From positions 1 to 64,000 of the forward strand of contig BNBA01000021.1 of NCBI GenBank assembly GCA_014654535.1: a stretch of 64,000 nt of DNA, written 5' to 3'. Position numbers and translations under genes: made by a program. Every line of letters begins with the position of its first letter. Within the stretch, counting starts at the first letter, position 1. This DNA is from Xanthomonas boreopolis (GTDB taxonomy: Bacteria; Pseudomonadota; Gammaproteobacteria; Xanthomonadales; Xanthomonadaceae). Positions 14,724 through 25,191 of the stretch are shown piece by piece. The notes under the pieces were generated by a model, which made no database searches, was not told the origin of the DNA, and saw only the letters and a list, made by a program, of their open reading frames with translations.

Positions 14724-15441
14724 GCGACTTGGTCAGCGGCGGCGCCTGGTGCTGGCGGTCGTAGGCGCGCAGGTCGTCGCGGATGTGCGCGATGCGCTGG
14801 CGGCCGAGCGCGTTGCGGCTGTCGTCCAGCACCACGCCGTCGAGCAGCTCGGCCATGCGCTGCACGGTCGGCAGCATCTTCTCCCAGGCGTCCAGCGCGG
14901 TCATCGGCGCCGGCAGGGTCAGGAAGAACGCGATCGCCGGCGTCTGCATCTCGCGGATGTTGGCCATGTCGAAGCTGCCCGGCTTGAGGATGCTCGCCAT
15001 GCTGAAGATCGGCCCGCGCTCGGGGTGGCCCTCGATCAGGCGGTGGAACACGTTCATGTGGCCGAACACCAGCCCGGTCTTCTCGGCCGCCACCACGATG
15101 TCCTCGCCGCGCAGCACCTGCCCGGCCTTGGCCGCGACGTAGAGCGAGACGATCTTGTCGAAATCCTGGCTCGGCCGCTTGCCGAGCTCGGAGGTGTCCG
15201 GTTCGGCCGGCTCCAGCCCCAGCTCCGGCTGCGAGACCGCCTCGCCGCTGTAGTCGCCGTCCGCCGGCGCCGCCTCGCCCTCGCCCAGCACCGGCTCGCG
15301 CCGCTCGCGCGCGGCGTTGTCGCCGGATTCCACGCGGCGGCCTTGCGGCGGCTTCTTGGGCCGGCCGAACAGGAAGATGGCGGCAATCAGCAGCAGGCCG
15401 GCGGCCAGGATGCCGATCCGGATCATGGCCACGTCAGACAT
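14713..15441 (-). CDS. zipA: Cell division protein ZipA
   Basis: This 242-residue protein anchors FtsZ to the inner membrane. The N-terminal segment IRIGILAAGLLLIAAIFLFG is the membrane anchor. It is followed by a charged variable linker and the C-terminal FtsZ-binding domain (VSLYVAAKAGQVLRGEDIVV, GSFDMANIREMQTPAIAFFL). It is shorter than E. coli ZipA (328) because the linker is short. The ATG at 15441 has a GGAGG site. It lies downstream of smc, a conserved gammaproteobacterial order. Confidence 0.93.
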   Translation of the reverse strand: MSDVAMIRIGILAAGLLLIAAIFLFGRPKKPPQGRRVESGDNAARERREPVLGEGEAAPADGDYSGEAVSQPELGLEPAEPDTSELGKRPSQDFDKIVSLYVAAKAGQVLRGEDIVVAAEKTGLVFGHMNVFHRLIEGHPERGPIFSMASILKPGSFDMANIREMQTPAIAFFLTLPAPMTALDAWEKMLPTVQRMAELLDGVVLDDSRNALGRQRIAHIRDDLRAYDRQHQAPPLTKSPRW

Positions 15442-15460
15442 TCGGCTTGCCTCCGAAGAT

Positions 15461-15512
15461 TGAAAATAAGATCCCGGCCCATGGAGGTGCCGTGCTCCTG
15501 CGAGGGACTCGC
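15461..15512 (-). repeat. Family C hairpin element between smc and zipA (diverged copy)
   Basis: Read on the minus strand, just after the smc stop, it has CGAGTCCCTCG, a spacer, a second partial hairpin (CGGCACCTCCATGGGCCGGG) and TTATTTTC. It is a diverged relative of the elements at 21618-21660 and 58251-58297. Confidence 0.6.
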
Positions 15513-15527
15513 CAAAAGCATGGCACG

Positions 15528-18500
15528 TCAGGCCGCGCCGGCCAAACGCGCGGCCTCTTCCAGGTCCACGCTGACCAGGCGGCTCACCCCGGGCTCGCGC
15601 ATGGTCACGCCGGACAGCTGGTAGGCCGCCTCCATCGTCGCCTTGTTGTGGCTGACGAACAGGAACTGCACCTTCTCGCTCATCTCCTTGACCATGTTGG
15701 CCAGGCGGCCGACGTTGGCCTCGTCCAGCGGCGCGTCGACCTCGTCGAGCAGGCAGAACGGCGCCGGGTTGAGCTGGAAGATCGCGAACACCAGCGCCAC
15801 CGCGGTCATCGCCTTCTCGCCGCCGGACAGCAGCGAGATGTTCGATACGCGCTTGCCCGGCGGGCGCGCCATGATCGATACGCCGGTATCGAGCAGGTCC
15901 TCGCCGGTCAGTTCCAGATAGGCGTGGCCGCCGCCGAACAGCCGCGGGTACAGCGCCTGCACGCCGGCGTTGACGCGGTCGAACGTGTCCTTGAAGCGTC
16001 CGCGGGTCTCGCGGTCGATCTTGCGGATCGCCTCCTCCAACGTCTCCAGCGCGGTGGTCAGGTCGACGTTCTGCGCCTCCAGGTACTCGGCGCGCTGCGC
16101 GGCCTCGCCGTACTCGTGGATCGCCGCCAGGTTGACCGGCTCCAGCCGGCGCATGCGCGCATCGATCTGCGCCACGTTCTGTTCCCACTCGCCGATGTCG
16201 GCGCCGTCGGGCAAGCCATTGACCACGTCCTGCAGCACGAAGCCGGCCTTCTCCACCTCGGCCTGCAACTGTTCGGCGCTGAGCACCAGCGCCTGCTGGT
16301 CGAGCTTGCGCTGGGAGATCCGTTCGCGCTGCGCCAGCGCCTGCTCGTCGCGCTGCTGGCGGGTCTGCTCCAGGCCGCGCAGTTCGCCGTCGATGCCTTC
16401 CAACTGCGAGCGCGCCTCGGCCAGCACGCGCTCGGTGCGCACCCGCTCGCTGAGCGCGGCCTGGTGCTGCTGCTCCAGCTCCACCACCGGCGAGTCGCCC
16501 TCGCTGAGCTGGGCGATCAGGTCCTCCAGGCGGGTGTCGAGCTGGCCACGCTGGTTGCCCATGCGCTCCAGGGTCTGGCTCAGCGAGGCGATCTGGGTGC
16601 GCTGCGACTCCAGCGTCAGCGCCAGCGCGTGCGAGGCGTCGCGCACGCTGCGCGCGGCGTCGCGGGCCTGGTCGCGCGCTTCGGTGAGCTGGCGGCGCTC
16701 GGCCTCCAGCGCCTGGCGCGCGCTTTCCAGGTCGCCCATGCGCTCGACCGCGTCCTCCAGCTTGGCGCGCGCCTCGCGCGCCTGCTCGCGGCTGGCATCC
16801 AGCGTTTCCACCAGGTGCGCCAGTTCGCTCTCGATCCGCTCGATCCGGTTGCGCGCGGCCTCGACCTTGCCCTGGTGGCTCTGCAAGCGACCGGCCAGCT
16901 CGGAGGCGCCGCGATGCGCCACGTACAGCTGGCGCTGGGCTTCCTCGCGCTGCTGCTCGGCCGCGAGCAACTGGTCGCGGAAGCTCGAGAGCCGCCGCTC
17001 CAGCTCGGCCTCGCGCTCCTGCAGCGTCTCGATCTGCGCGCGCAGCTCCTGGATCTCGCGCTCGCGCAGCAGCGCGCCCTGCTTGGCCGCGCCGGAGCGC
17101 GACACGCGCACCCAGCCGTCGCCCAGGCGTTCGCCGTTGCGGGTGATCACCGAATCGCCCTCGCCCAGCCGGCCCTGCAGCGCGCGCGCGGCGGCCAGGT
17201 CGTCGGCGCCGTGCAGGCGCGCCAGCAGGCGTCGGATCGCCAGCGGTCCGCGCACCTTGGCGGCCAGCGAAGTCGGCGCGAACTCGCCTTCGCCCGCCTG
17301 GTCGGCGACCAGCGCGATGCGACCCTCGCCCAGCTCGCCCAGCGCATCGACCAGCGCGCCCGGGTCGTCGACCAGCACGCCTTCGATCAACTGCCCGAGC
17401 GCGCTTTCGACCGCGTTCTCCCAGCCCGACTCGACCGTGATGCGCTCGCCGACGCGCGCGGCCGAATCCAGCCCGCGCGCCTTGAGCCATGCCACCGCCG
17501 CGCCCTGCTCCTGGCCCAGCGCGGCCTGCTGCAGGGTTTCCAGCGACGAGAGGCGGCCGCGCGCGGCTTGCGCCTGCTTGCGCACGTCGGCCAGCTCGGC
17601 CTGGCTGGTGCGCTGCTGTTCCTGCAGCGCCGTCACCGCTTCCTTGCGCTCCTCGACCTGCTCGGTGAGGCCGTCCAGCGCGGTGCGCTGCGTCTCGTGC
17701 TGGAGCTGCAGTTCCTCGAAGGCCTCGTTCAGAGCCTCCAGGTCCAGGCCCGCCCGCTCGCTGACCAGGGCCTCGCGCCGGCGCTCGGCTTCCATCGCCT
17801 GCTTGTCGAGGTAGTCGACGCGGGTGCGTTCCACCTCGCCGGCGCGCGAGGCCTCGCCGGTGTCGCGGTTGTGGCTTTCCCAGCGCTGCTGCCAGTCGGC
17901 CAGCCGCGCCTCGGCCTCGCGCAGCGCCTCCTGCTTGAACTCGTTCTCCTCGCGCAACTGCTCCAGCTTCGGCTCGGCCTGCGCCACCGCCTCCTGCAGC
18001 ACCGCCAGCTTCGCCGAATCGCTGCTGATGTGCTGGATCAGCTCCTGCAGCTGGCTCTGCGCCTCGTCGCGCGCCTTGTGCAGGCGCTGCGACAGCTCGC
18101 GCTGGTGCTGGATCTGCTGCTCGATGCGGGCCAGCGTGCTGCCCACCTGGTAGACATCGGCCTGCGCCCTGGCCATCGCCTCGGCCGCTTCCTCGCGGCG
18201 CACGCGGCCGGTCTCGATGCGGGCCTCGGCCTCGCGCTGCTCGGCGATCAGCTGCTGCAGGCGGGTCTCCTCCTGCGACAGCTTCTCGCGCAGTCCCTGC
18301 AGGCGCCCGTCCAGGTTGCGGTACTGCAGCGCCTTCCATTCGGCGTCCTTGACCCGGCGCTCCTCCTGCAGCGCCTGGTACTGCTCGGCCTGCTTGGCCT
18401 GGCGCTGCAGGTGCGCCAGCTGCTTGGTGATTTCCTCGCGCAGGTCGTTGAGGCGATCCAGGTTCTCGCGCGTGTGGCGGATGCGGTTCTCGGTCTCCTT

Positions 18501-19031
18501 GCGCCGCTCCTTGTACTTGGAGATGCCGGCGGCCTCTTCCAGGTACATGCGCAGGTCTTCCGGGCGCGCCTCGATGATCTGGCTGATCATGCCCTGCTCG
18601 ATGATCGAGTAGCTGCGCGGGCCCAGGCCGGTGCCGAGGAACAGGTCGGTGATGTCGCGGCGGCGGCACTTGGTGCCGTTGAGGTAGTAGGCGCTGGTGC
18701 CGTCGCGGCTGACCGTGCGCTTGACCGAGATCTCGTTGAACGAGGCGTACTCGCCGCTGATCGCGTGGTCGGAATTGTCGAAGATCAGCTCCACCGTCGC
18801 CTGCGCCACCGGCTTGCGCGCCGAGGAGCCGGAGAAGATCACGTCGGTCAGCGAGTCGCCGCGCAGGCGGCTGGCCGAGCTTTCGCCCATCACCCAGCGC
18901 ACCGCATCGATGATGTTCGACTTGCCGCAGCCGTTCGGACCAACGATGCCGGTCATGTTGGTCGGCAGGTGCAGCGTGGTCGGATCGACGAACGACTTGA
19001 AACCGGACAGCTTGATCGTGGACAGGCGCAT
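15528..19031 (-). CDS. smc: Chromosome partition protein SMC
   Basis: This 1167-residue ATPase condenses and segregates chromosomes. The Walker A motif GPNGCGKS is at residues 31-38. Two long Gln/Glu/Arg-rich coiled-coil arms flank a hinge near residues 500-630 (DSAARVGERITVESGWENAV). The C-terminal head carries the signature LLSGGEKAMTAVAL and Walker B FCLLDEVDAPLDEAN. It is a true SMC rather than MukB. Its ScpA/ScpB partners are not in the window. zipA follows after an 86-base gap containing a hairpin element. Confidence 0.97.
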   Translation of the reverse strand: MRLSTIKLSGFKSFVDPTTLHLPTNMTGIVGPNGCGKSNIIDAVRWVMGESSASRLRGDSLTDVIFSGSSARKPVAQATVELIFDNSDHAISGEYASFNEISVKRTVSRDGTSAYYLNGTKCRRRDITDLFLGTGLGPRSYSIIEQGMISQIIEARPEDLRMYLEEAAGISKYKERRKETENRIRHTRENLDRLNDLREEITKQLAHLQRQAKQAEQYQALQEERRVKDAEWKALQYRNLDGRLQGLREKLSQEETRLQQLIAEQREAEARIETGRVRREEAAEAMARAQADVYQVGSTLARIEQQIQHQRELSQRLHKARDEAQSQLQELIQHISSDSAKLAVLQEAVAQAEPKLEQLREENEFKQEALREAEARLADWQQRWESHNRDTGEASRAGEVERTRVDYLDKQAMEAERRREALVSERAGLDLEALNEAFEELQLQHETQRTALDGLTEQVEERKEAVTALQEQQRTSQAELADVRKQAQAARGRLSSLETLQQAALGQEQGAAVAWLKARGLDSAARVGERITVESGWENAVESALGQLIEGVLVDDPGALVDALGELGEGRIALVADQAGEGEFAPTSLAAKVRGPLAIRRLLARLHGADDLAAARALQGRLGEGDSVITRNGERLGDGWVRVSRSGAAKQGALLREREIQELRAQIETLQEREAELERRLSSFRDQLLAAEQQREEAQRQLYVAHRGASELAGRLQSHQGKVEAARNRIERIESELAHLVETLDASREQAREARAKLEDAVERMGDLESARQALEAERRQLTEARDQARDAARSVRDASHALALTLESQRTQIASLSQTLERMGNQRGQLDTRLEDLIAQLSEGDSPVVELEQQHQAALSERVRTERVLAEARSQLEGIDGELRGLEQTRQQRDEQALAQRERISQRKLDQQALVLSAEQLQAEVEKAGFVLQDVVNGLPDGADIGEWEQNVAQIDARMRRLEPVNLAAIHEYGEAAQRAEYLEAQNVDLTTALETLEEAIRKIDRETRGRFKDTFDRVNAGVQALYPRLFGGGHAYLELTGEDLLDTGVSIMARPPGKRVSNISLLSGGEKAMTAVALVFAIFQLNPAPFCLLDEVDAPLDEANVGRLANMVKEMSEKVQFLFVSHNKATMEAAYQLSGVTMREPGVSRLVSVDLEEAARLAGAA

Positions 19032-19219
19032 TGGGCGGGAGATTTCCAGTGCCAGGCCGGTCGCGGCGGCACCTCAGTATTCCGGAAGGAATCCGTTCGT
19101 AAACCCATGATCTTCAAGGAGACCCGGATCGCGAAACGGCAGTCGGGGATGAGTATAGCCGGCTGTAGGGCGACGCCGCCGGGCCGGGGGGCGGTTCGCC
19201 CCGGATCGGCCTCGCCCGT

Positions 19220-20113
19220 TCATGCCGGCGCGGCGACCTGGCCCGCCATCCACTCCAGGAACGCCGCCACGGCCGGGCGCCGCTCCCGGCCCGGGACGCA
19301 GAGCACGGCGTAGCTGCCGCCGGGCACCGCGATTTCCGGCCGGTACGCGCACAGCAGGCCGTTCGCCACGGCCTCGGCGACCATGAGCGAGCTGGCCATG
19401 ACCAGCCCCTGGCCCGCCATCGCGGCCTGCAGCGCATAGCTCTCCTCGTCGTAGACCCGCGGCTCCTCCTCCGGCCACGCCTCGCCGGCGGCGGCGCACC
19501 AGCGTTGCCAGGCCTCCTCGTACAGGCGCGAGTCCCGCCAGCGGACGGTGATGCGCCTGGGCACCTGCAGCGTCGCCCCCGCCACCTGCGCCGGCGCGCC
19601 GTACACGCCGAACCGCTCGGCAAGGACCGCCAGTTCGCGCAGCCCGGGATAGGGGCCGCCGCCGTAGCGGATGGCGAGGTCCACGCCGGCGTTCCTTTGC
19701 AGGTCGAGCACCTCCGGTCCGGTCTCCAGCAGCACCTGGTAGCGCGGATGCGCCTCGTAGAAGCGCCCGAGCCTGGGCACCAGCCACAGCGCGGCGAAGG
19801 AGTGCGTCGTGGTCAGCGTGACCGTGCCGGCGTCCGGCTCCGGCCTGAGCCGCTCCAGCGTCCAGGCCACCTCCTGCAGGGCGCCATGCACGCCTTCGAA
19901 CAATTGCGCGCCCTTGGCCGTGAGGGCCAATCCGCGCGGACGTCGTTCGAACAGGGCGAAGCCGAGGGTGCGCTCGAGATTGCGGATCTGGTGCGAGACG
20001 GCGGTCGGCGTCACCGACAGCTCGGCCGCGGCGCGCTTGAAGCTGAGCCAGCGCGCGGCCGCCTCGAACGCGCGCAACCCGGACAGCGGCAGCGAAGCGA
20101 ACACAGGGGTCAT
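19220..20113 (-). CDS. LysR-family transcriptional regulator (GcvA-like)
   Basis: This encodes 297 residues. The N-terminal winged helix (LRAFEAAARWLSFKRAAAEL, then VTPTAVSHQIRNLERTLG) is followed by a GcvA-like effector domain (THSFAALWLVPRLGRF, GVDLAIRYGGGPYPGL). It is divergently transcribed from an FMN reductase gene, and a perfect palindromic LysR box (20122-20138) begins nine bases upstream of its start. It probably controls itself and the divergent gene. The inducer is unknown. Confidence 0.92.
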   Translation of the reverse strand: MTPVFASLPLSGLRAFEAAARWLSFKRAAAELSVTPTAVSHQIRNLERTLGFALFERRPRGLALTAKGAQLFEGVHGALQEVAWTLERLRPEPDAGTVTLTTTHSFAALWLVPRLGRFYEAHPRYQVLLETGPEVLDLQRNAGVDLAIRYGGGPYPGLRELAVLAERFGVYGAPAQVAGATLQVPRRITVRWRDSRLYEEAWQRWCAAAGEAWPEEEPRVYDEESYALQAAMAGQGLVMASSLMVAEAVANGLLCAYRPEIAVPGGSYAVLCVPGRERRPAVAAFLEWMAGQVAAPA

Positions 20114-20121
20114 CTCCCATG

Positions 20122-20138
20122 GATGAATTCAATTCATC
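20122..20138. promoter_or_regulatory. LysR-type operator (T-N11-A palindrome)
   Basis: GATGAATTCAATTCATC is a perfect 8+1+8 palindrome holding the LysR-box pattern T-N11-A (T20124, A20136). It lies between the divergent lysR and reductase genes. A possible promoter for the reductase gene (TTGTCG at 20158, AAGAAT at 20182, spacing 18) lies just downstream, so the regulator would bind at about -60, a usual activation position. Confidence 0.65.
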
Positions 20139-20222
20139 ATCGGTGAAAAACCATCGTTTGTCGCGAACCTCGTCCAAGCTGAAGAATCAACGCCTCCATC
20201 GCCATCCCAAGCAGGACGACAA

Positions 20223-20885
20223 ATGAATCAAGCTCATCCAGATAAACGCTTACTGATCCTCGTCGGCAGCCCGCGCCGCGACGGCAACAGCGCCCTGATG
20301 GCCCAGGCGGTCGCCGAGGGCGCTTCGGAAGCCGGCCTCGACGCCAGCATCCGTTTCGCCGACGACTACATCGCCGGCCTGCTGACCGATATCCGGCAGG
20401 CACCTCCCGCGGCCGATCGCTACGGCGAGCTGTTCCTCGAGCACTTCCTGCCCGCGGCCGGCGTGGTGTTCTGCACGCCGGTCTACTGGTACGGCATGTC
20501 GGCGCAGACCAAGGCGTTCTTCGATCGCTCGTTCGCCTACTACGTCGCCTCGCATCCGCAGTCGGAGGAGGTCAAGCGCCGCATGACCGGCAAGCGCCTG
20601 GGCCTGGTGGTCGCCTCGGAGGAAAGCTACCCCGGCGTGGCGCAGGGCATCGTGCACCAGTTGCAGGAATATGCGCGCTACACCCATTCGCAATTCGCCG
20701 GCTTCGTGCACGGCGTGGGCAATGCCCGCGGCGAAGTCGCGCACGACCCGCGCCGGCCGCTGGACGCCGCACGCGCGCTGGGCCGGGACATCCTCGACCG
20801 GCACTATTCGGACTACCGGGTGGATACGCCCCGGGGCAATGCGGTCTGGGCGCCGACGCCCCGACCGGCCGCCACCGCCTCATGA
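20223..20885 (+). CDS. NAD(P)H-dependent FMN reductase, flavodoxin-like
   Basis: This encodes 220 residues. The FMN phosphate loop is GSPRRDGNSALM (residues ~15-26), and TPVYWYGMSAQTKAFFDRSF is characteristic of the NADPH-dependent FMN reductase family. The ATG begins MNQAHPDKRLLILVG. Such enzymes reduce quinones, azo compounds or free flavin; the substrate here is unknown. Its position opposite a LysR gene suggests an inducible stress or detoxification role. Confidence 0.85.
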   Translation: MNQAHPDKRLLILVGSPRRDGNSALMAQAVAEGASEAGLDASIRFADDYIAGLLTDIRQAPPAADRYGELFLEHFLPAAGVVFCTPVYWYGMSAQTKAFFDRSFAYYVASHPQSEEVKRRMTGKRLGLVVASEESYPGVAQGIVHQLQEYARYTHSQFAGFVHGVGNARGEVAHDPRRPLDAARALGRDILDRHYSDYRVDTPRGNAVWAPTPRPAATAS

Positions 20886-20912
20886 TGGGCGCCGTTGGCA
20901 TTGGCCGGCGAT

Positions 20913-20980
20913 TGTGCGGAGGGACTCCGCCCCCGGCGGGCCCTACCGGCCTGGCGCCGGGACGAAAGCCCCTCCCGCGA
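20913..20980. repeat. REPIN-like palindrome, family A (degenerate)
   Basis: TGTGCGGAGGGACTCCGCCC and an inverted partner (GGGACGAAAGCCCCTCCCGC) flank a GGCCCTACCGGCC centre. It is a decayed copy in the 175-base gap between the reductase gene and the rplI terminator. Confidence 0.7.
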
Positions 20981-21003
20981 GGAAGATGGGCAGCGCCAAA
21001 AGA

Positions 21004-21030
21004 AGACGGGCGCCCAAGGGGCGCCCGTCT
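21004..21030 (-). terminator. Intrinsic terminator of the rpsF-rpsR-rplI operon
   Basis: An 11-bp perfect stem (AGACGGGCGCC, five-base loop, GGCGCCCGTCT) begins 31 bases after the rplI stop. On the minus strand it is followed by TCTTTTGG. This is a convincing Rho-independent terminator. Confidence 0.85.
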
Positions 21031-21060
21031 CGGTTTACAGCGATCGATCCGCCAGGCGGA

Positions 21061-21510
21061 TCAGACGTCGGCCTCGACCACGACCTTGACCGTGACCTCG
21101 ACGTCGGCATGCAGGTGCAGGAGCACGTCGTACTCGCCGATCTGGCGGAACGCGCCCTCGCCCTGGATGACCTCGCTCTTGGACAGCGGCAGGCCGGCGG
21201 CGGTGAAGGCCTCGGCGATGTCGCGCGGACCCACCGAGCCGTACAGCTTGCCTTCGGTCGAGGCGTGCGCGGCGATGGTCACGCTCGCGCCCTCGAACTT
21301 GGCGGCACGGGCCTGGGCCTCGTCGTGGCTGGCCTTGGCCTTGGCCTCGTACTCGGCACGCTTGGCCTCGAACGCGGCGACGTTGGCCTCGGTGGCCGGC
21401 ACGGCCTTGCCCTGCGGCACCAGGTAGTTGCGGCCGTAGCCCGGCTTCACGCTGACCTTGTCGCCCAGGTTGCCGAGGTTGGTCACCTTCTGCAGAAGAA
21501 TCAGTTCCAT
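21061..21510 (-). CDS. rplI: 50S ribosomal protein bL9
   Basis: This 149-residue protein binds domain V of 23S rRNA. The N-terminal domain [20 protein letters not shown], with [14 protein letters not shown], is the bL9 signature. A connecting helix ([20 protein letters not shown]) and the C-terminal domain follow. It is the last gene of the operon, separated from rpsR by 152 bases with a hairpin element. Confidence 0.97.
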   Translation of the reverse strand: MELILLQKVTNLGNLGDKVSVKPGYGRNYLVPQGKAVPATEANVAAFEAKRAEYEAKAKASHDEAQARAAKFEGASVTIAAHASTEGKLYGSVGPRDIAEAFTAAGLPLSKSEVIQGEGAFRQIGEYDVLLHLHADVEVTVKVVVEADV

Positions 21511-21617
21511 CGTAATGCTCCGTTATTCGTTAGCGGCGGCACGCGGCCGCCGCAACGCTTGCTGTCCGAATAGGACGGGAAAGACGCCAGAAAAGTCATC
21601 GGAGGATGCTTTCCTGT

Positions 21618-21660
21618 TGAAAACCCGCACACGGATGTGCGGGCTCTTCCGAGGGACTCG
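21618..21660 (-). repeat. Family C hairpin element between rpsR and rplI
   Basis: On the minus strand, immediately after the rpsR stop: CGAGTCCCTCG (small hairpin), a short spacer, CCCGCACATCCGTGTGCGGG (8-bp perfect stem, loop of four), then TTTTCAAC. This has the form of an intrinsic terminator or attenuator inside the operon. It closely matches the element at 58251-58297 and, more weakly, 15461-15512. Confidence 0.75.
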
Positions 21661-21662
21661 GA

Positions 21663-21893
21663 TCAAACGTCGTGGTTGTCGGTGTACGGGATCAGGGCCA
21701 GGAAGCGGGCGCGCTTGACGGCCGTGGCCAGCTGGCGCTGGTACTTCGACTTGGTGCCGGTGACGCGGCTCGGCACGATCTTGCCGTTCTCGGTCAGGTA
21801 CTGGCGCAGGGTGTTGAGATCCTTGTAGTCGATCTCCTTGACGCCCTCGGCGGTGAACTTGCAGAACTTGCGGCGGCGGAAGAACTTGGACAT
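21663..21893 (-). CDS. rpsR: 30S ribosomal protein bS18
   Basis: This 76-residue protein binds 16S rRNA as a heterodimer with bS6. [20 protein letters not shown] and the [10 protein letters not shown] ending are typical. It follows rpsF by 11 bases and is co-transcribed with it. Confidence 0.97.
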   Translation of the reverse strand: MSKFFRRRKFCKFTAEGVKEIDYKDLNTLRQYLTENGKIVPSRVTGTKSKYQRQLATAVKRARFLALIPYTDNHDV

Positions 21894-21904
21894 GGGTGTG
21901 CTCC

Positions 21905-22336
21905 TTAGGCGGCTTCGGCGTTGTCGCCGTCGTTGTCGGCGGCGGCATTGCTGTCGCCCTCTTCGTCGTCACGACGACGACGCTCGCCACGCTCGGGCTT
22001 GTCGCCCTTCTCGTCCTTGCTCTTCATGATCAGCGACTGCTCGGTGTCCGGGCCATCGCGCTTGATGACCAGGTTGCGCAGCACGGCGTCGTTGAAGCGG
22101 AAGCTTTCGACCAGCTCGTTCAGCACGGCCTGGTCGGCTTCGATGTTCATCAGCACGTAGTGCGCCTTCACCAGGTTCTGGATCGGGTAGGCCAGCTGGC
22201 GGCGGCCCCAGTCTTCCAGGCGGTGGATCTTGCCGTTGCCGTTCTCGACCAAGCTCTTGTAGCGCTCGATCATGGCCGGGACCTGTTCGCTCTGGTCCGG
22301 ATGGACCAGGAACACGATTTCGTAATGACGACTCAT
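21905..22336 (-). CDS. rpsF: 30S ribosomal protein bS6
   Basis: This encodes 143 residues. The bS6 core ([42 protein letters not shown]) is followed by a charged tail rich in Lys, Arg, Glu and Asp that ends [10 protein letters not shown]. Such tails occur in proteobacterial S6, where RimK can add glutamates. It is the first gene of rpsF-rpsR-rplI. AAAGGT about 13 bases upstream may be the ribosome-binding site. Confidence 0.97.
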   Translation of the reverse strand: MSRHYEIVFLVHPDQSEQVPAMIERYKSLVENGNGKIHRLEDWGRRQLAYPIQNLVKAHYVLMNIEADQAVLNELVESFRFNDAVLRNLVIKRDGPDTEQSLIMKSKDEKGDKPERGERRRRDDEEGDSNAAADNDGDNAEAA

Positions 22337-22524
22337 GTTAGTTCGTTACCTTTCGGATGTGGCCACGCGGGCCGGACAGCCCCCCGGGATCCGCCAAGCG
22401 GCCGGTGGAGCAAGGAAATCCCGCCCGGGTCGCGGGCAGGAAGCTCGAAATTATGGCAGTTCGCGCAGGCGCCCGCAACCGCCCGCCCCGGGGCGGCCGG
22501 CCGGGCACGCGATGGACGCGGCCA

Positions 22525-22866
22525 TCACGCCGCGTGCGAGGCGTCCGTCGTGAAGCTCTCCCCGCAGCCGCACTCGGCGGTGGCGTTGGGATTCTGGAAG
22601 GTGAAGGTCTCGCTCAGCCCGTGCTTGCCGAAGTCGATGCGGGTACCGTCCACCAGCGGCAGGCTCTGCGCGTCGACGTAGATGCGCACGCCGTCCTGCT
22701 CGAACACCGTGTCGTCCTCGCGCTGCTCGCGCGCCAGGTCGGTGACGTGGCCCCAGCCCGAACACCCGGTACGGGTCACGCCGAAGCGCAGGCCCAGCGC
22801 GCCGGGGGTCTGCTGGGTGAAGCGGCGTACGCGCTCGAGGGCGACGGGGGTGAGGGTGACGGCCAT
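22525..22866 (-). CDS. iscA: IscA-type iron-sulfur cluster carrier
   Basis: This 113-residue A-type carrier delivers Fe-S clusters to apoproteins. The three conserved cysteines are present in RTGCSGWGH and ECGCGESF, and GTRIDFGKHGLSETFTFQNP matches IscA closely. I chose the ATG at 22866 with GGAG ten bases upstream over a GTG at 22875. The isc or suf operon is not adjacent, so which A-type paralogue this is (IscA, ErpA or SufA) is not settled. Confidence 0.85.
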   Translation of the reverse strand: MAVTLTPVALERVRRFTQQTPGALGLRFGVTRTGCSGWGHVTDLAREQREDDTVFEQDGVRIYVDAQSLPLVDGTRIDFGKHGLSETFTFQNPNATAECGCGESFTTDASHAA

Positions 22867-23085
22867 GGGTTCCACTCCGGACGGACTTGACGATTATACG
22901 AGGCGGCCGGCAGGGCGAGGCTCGCCGGGAAATCCGGCGGATCCGACGCCTGCCGCGATCGCCTCGACAAAGATGGGACGCATCGGCCCGGGTTCAACCC
23001 ACCCGTTCAGGTATCTCGCGCCCGCTCCGCTCCGCCTTTAAACTGGGCGGCCCCTATAGCGGTTTGCCGTGGCAAAGGAACAATC

Positions 23086-24486
<1,401 letters not shown>

Positions 24487-24541
24487 CGACACGTCGCGCC
24501 GTGCCTGGACGCGCGCGGGGCAAGGGAGAACGAGGAAGCTT

Positions 24542-24640
24542 ATGTCGACGAAAGACCCAGTGACGACGTGGCACCATGCCTGCCCAGGCGCGGCCCTCCG
24601 GGCCGCCGTGCCCCGTCCCGGCGGCGTCGGCGGGCCCTAG
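24542..24640 (+). CDS. Possible small ORF ahead of the tiny-gene cluster
   Basis: A 32-codon frame with a good ribosome-binding site (GAGGAAGCTT directly before the ATG) ends at a TAG only three bases before the next ATG (24644). The peptide (MSTKDPVTTWHHACPGAALR...) matches nothing I know. GC-rich hairpins lie within it (GGCCCTCCGGGCC). It may be a real small gene, a leader peptide or chance. Confidence 0.3.
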   Translation: MSTKDPVTTWHHACPGAALRAAVPRPGGVGGP

Positions 24641-24643
24641 GCC

Positions 24644-24889
24644 ATGCTGCAACTGGCGGTGACGGTGCAGTTGGCGCTCTACGTAGTGGCGATGGTGGCG
24701 GCCATCGTCGCCATCGTCCGTGCCGCCAAGCTGCAGCGGATGGCCTCGCGCCACGGCGGCGGCTCGTGGTGGGAGACCGCCGAGGCGCGCACGGCCGTGA
24801 CCCATGCGCTCAAGCCGCTGTGGATCACCGCCGCCGCCCTGGTGCTGGGGGCGTTCGCCCCGCGCCTGCTGGGAGCGATGCACGCATGA
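24644..24889 (+). CDS. Small membrane protein, unknown
   Basis: This encodes 81 residues with two hydrophobic segments: LAVTVQLALYVVAMVAAIVAI near residues 4-24 and PLWITAAALVLGAFAPRLLG near residues 58-77, separated by a basic loop. It is probably an inner-membrane protein. I recognise no family. Its stop overlaps the start of the next gene by four bases (ATGA), so it belongs to a translationally coupled set of three. Confidence 0.65.
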   Translation: MLQLAVTVQLALYVVAMVAAIVAIVRAAKLQRMASRHGGGSWWETAEARTAVTHALKPLWITAAALVLGAFAPRLLGAMHA

Positions 24890-25191
24890 CCCTGTTCTTC
24901 GCCCTTTGCTTCGTCGGCGTCGCGGTGGCCGGCTTCTGCGCGTTCGTGATCTTCTGGCCGCTGACCCTGGTGCACGTCCGCGACCGCCATCCGGCGCTGG
25001 CCGAGGCGTTCGGCCAGGGCGCCTTCCTCAACCCGGCGGCGCTGCGCTGGCTGCTCGAACGCCGCTACCGCAGCGAGCGCGACGGCAGCCTGTCGGGCCT
25101 GGCCACGCCGGCCTGGCTGGCGTTGCTGACCATTTTCGCCGGATTGGGCATGGCCGCCCTGCTGGCCCTGCTGTCCAAGGTGATGCAATGA
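24886..25191 (+). CDS. Small membrane protein, unknown
   Basis: This encodes 101 residues. There is a membrane segment at each end (FFALCFVGVAVAGFCAFVIF and WLALLTIFAGLGMAALLALL), with a central soluble part rich in Arg and Leu (NPAALRWLLERRYRSERDGS). Both its start and its stop overlap the neighbouring genes by four bases. This strongly suggests that the three encoded proteins are made together. Confidence 0.65.
   Translation: MTLFFALCFVGVAVAGFCAFVIFWPLTLVHVRDRHPALAEAFGQGAFLNPAALRWLLERRYRSERDGSLSGLATPAWLALLTIFAGLGMAALLALLSKVMQ

Noticed and set aside
22337-22524. S6:S18-binding leader RNA upstream of rpsF
   Set aside because: A GC-rich hairpin and CCGAAAGG are present, but I could not match the known conserved core with confidence by eye. 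A covariance-model search (Rfam S6:S18 leader) would decide.
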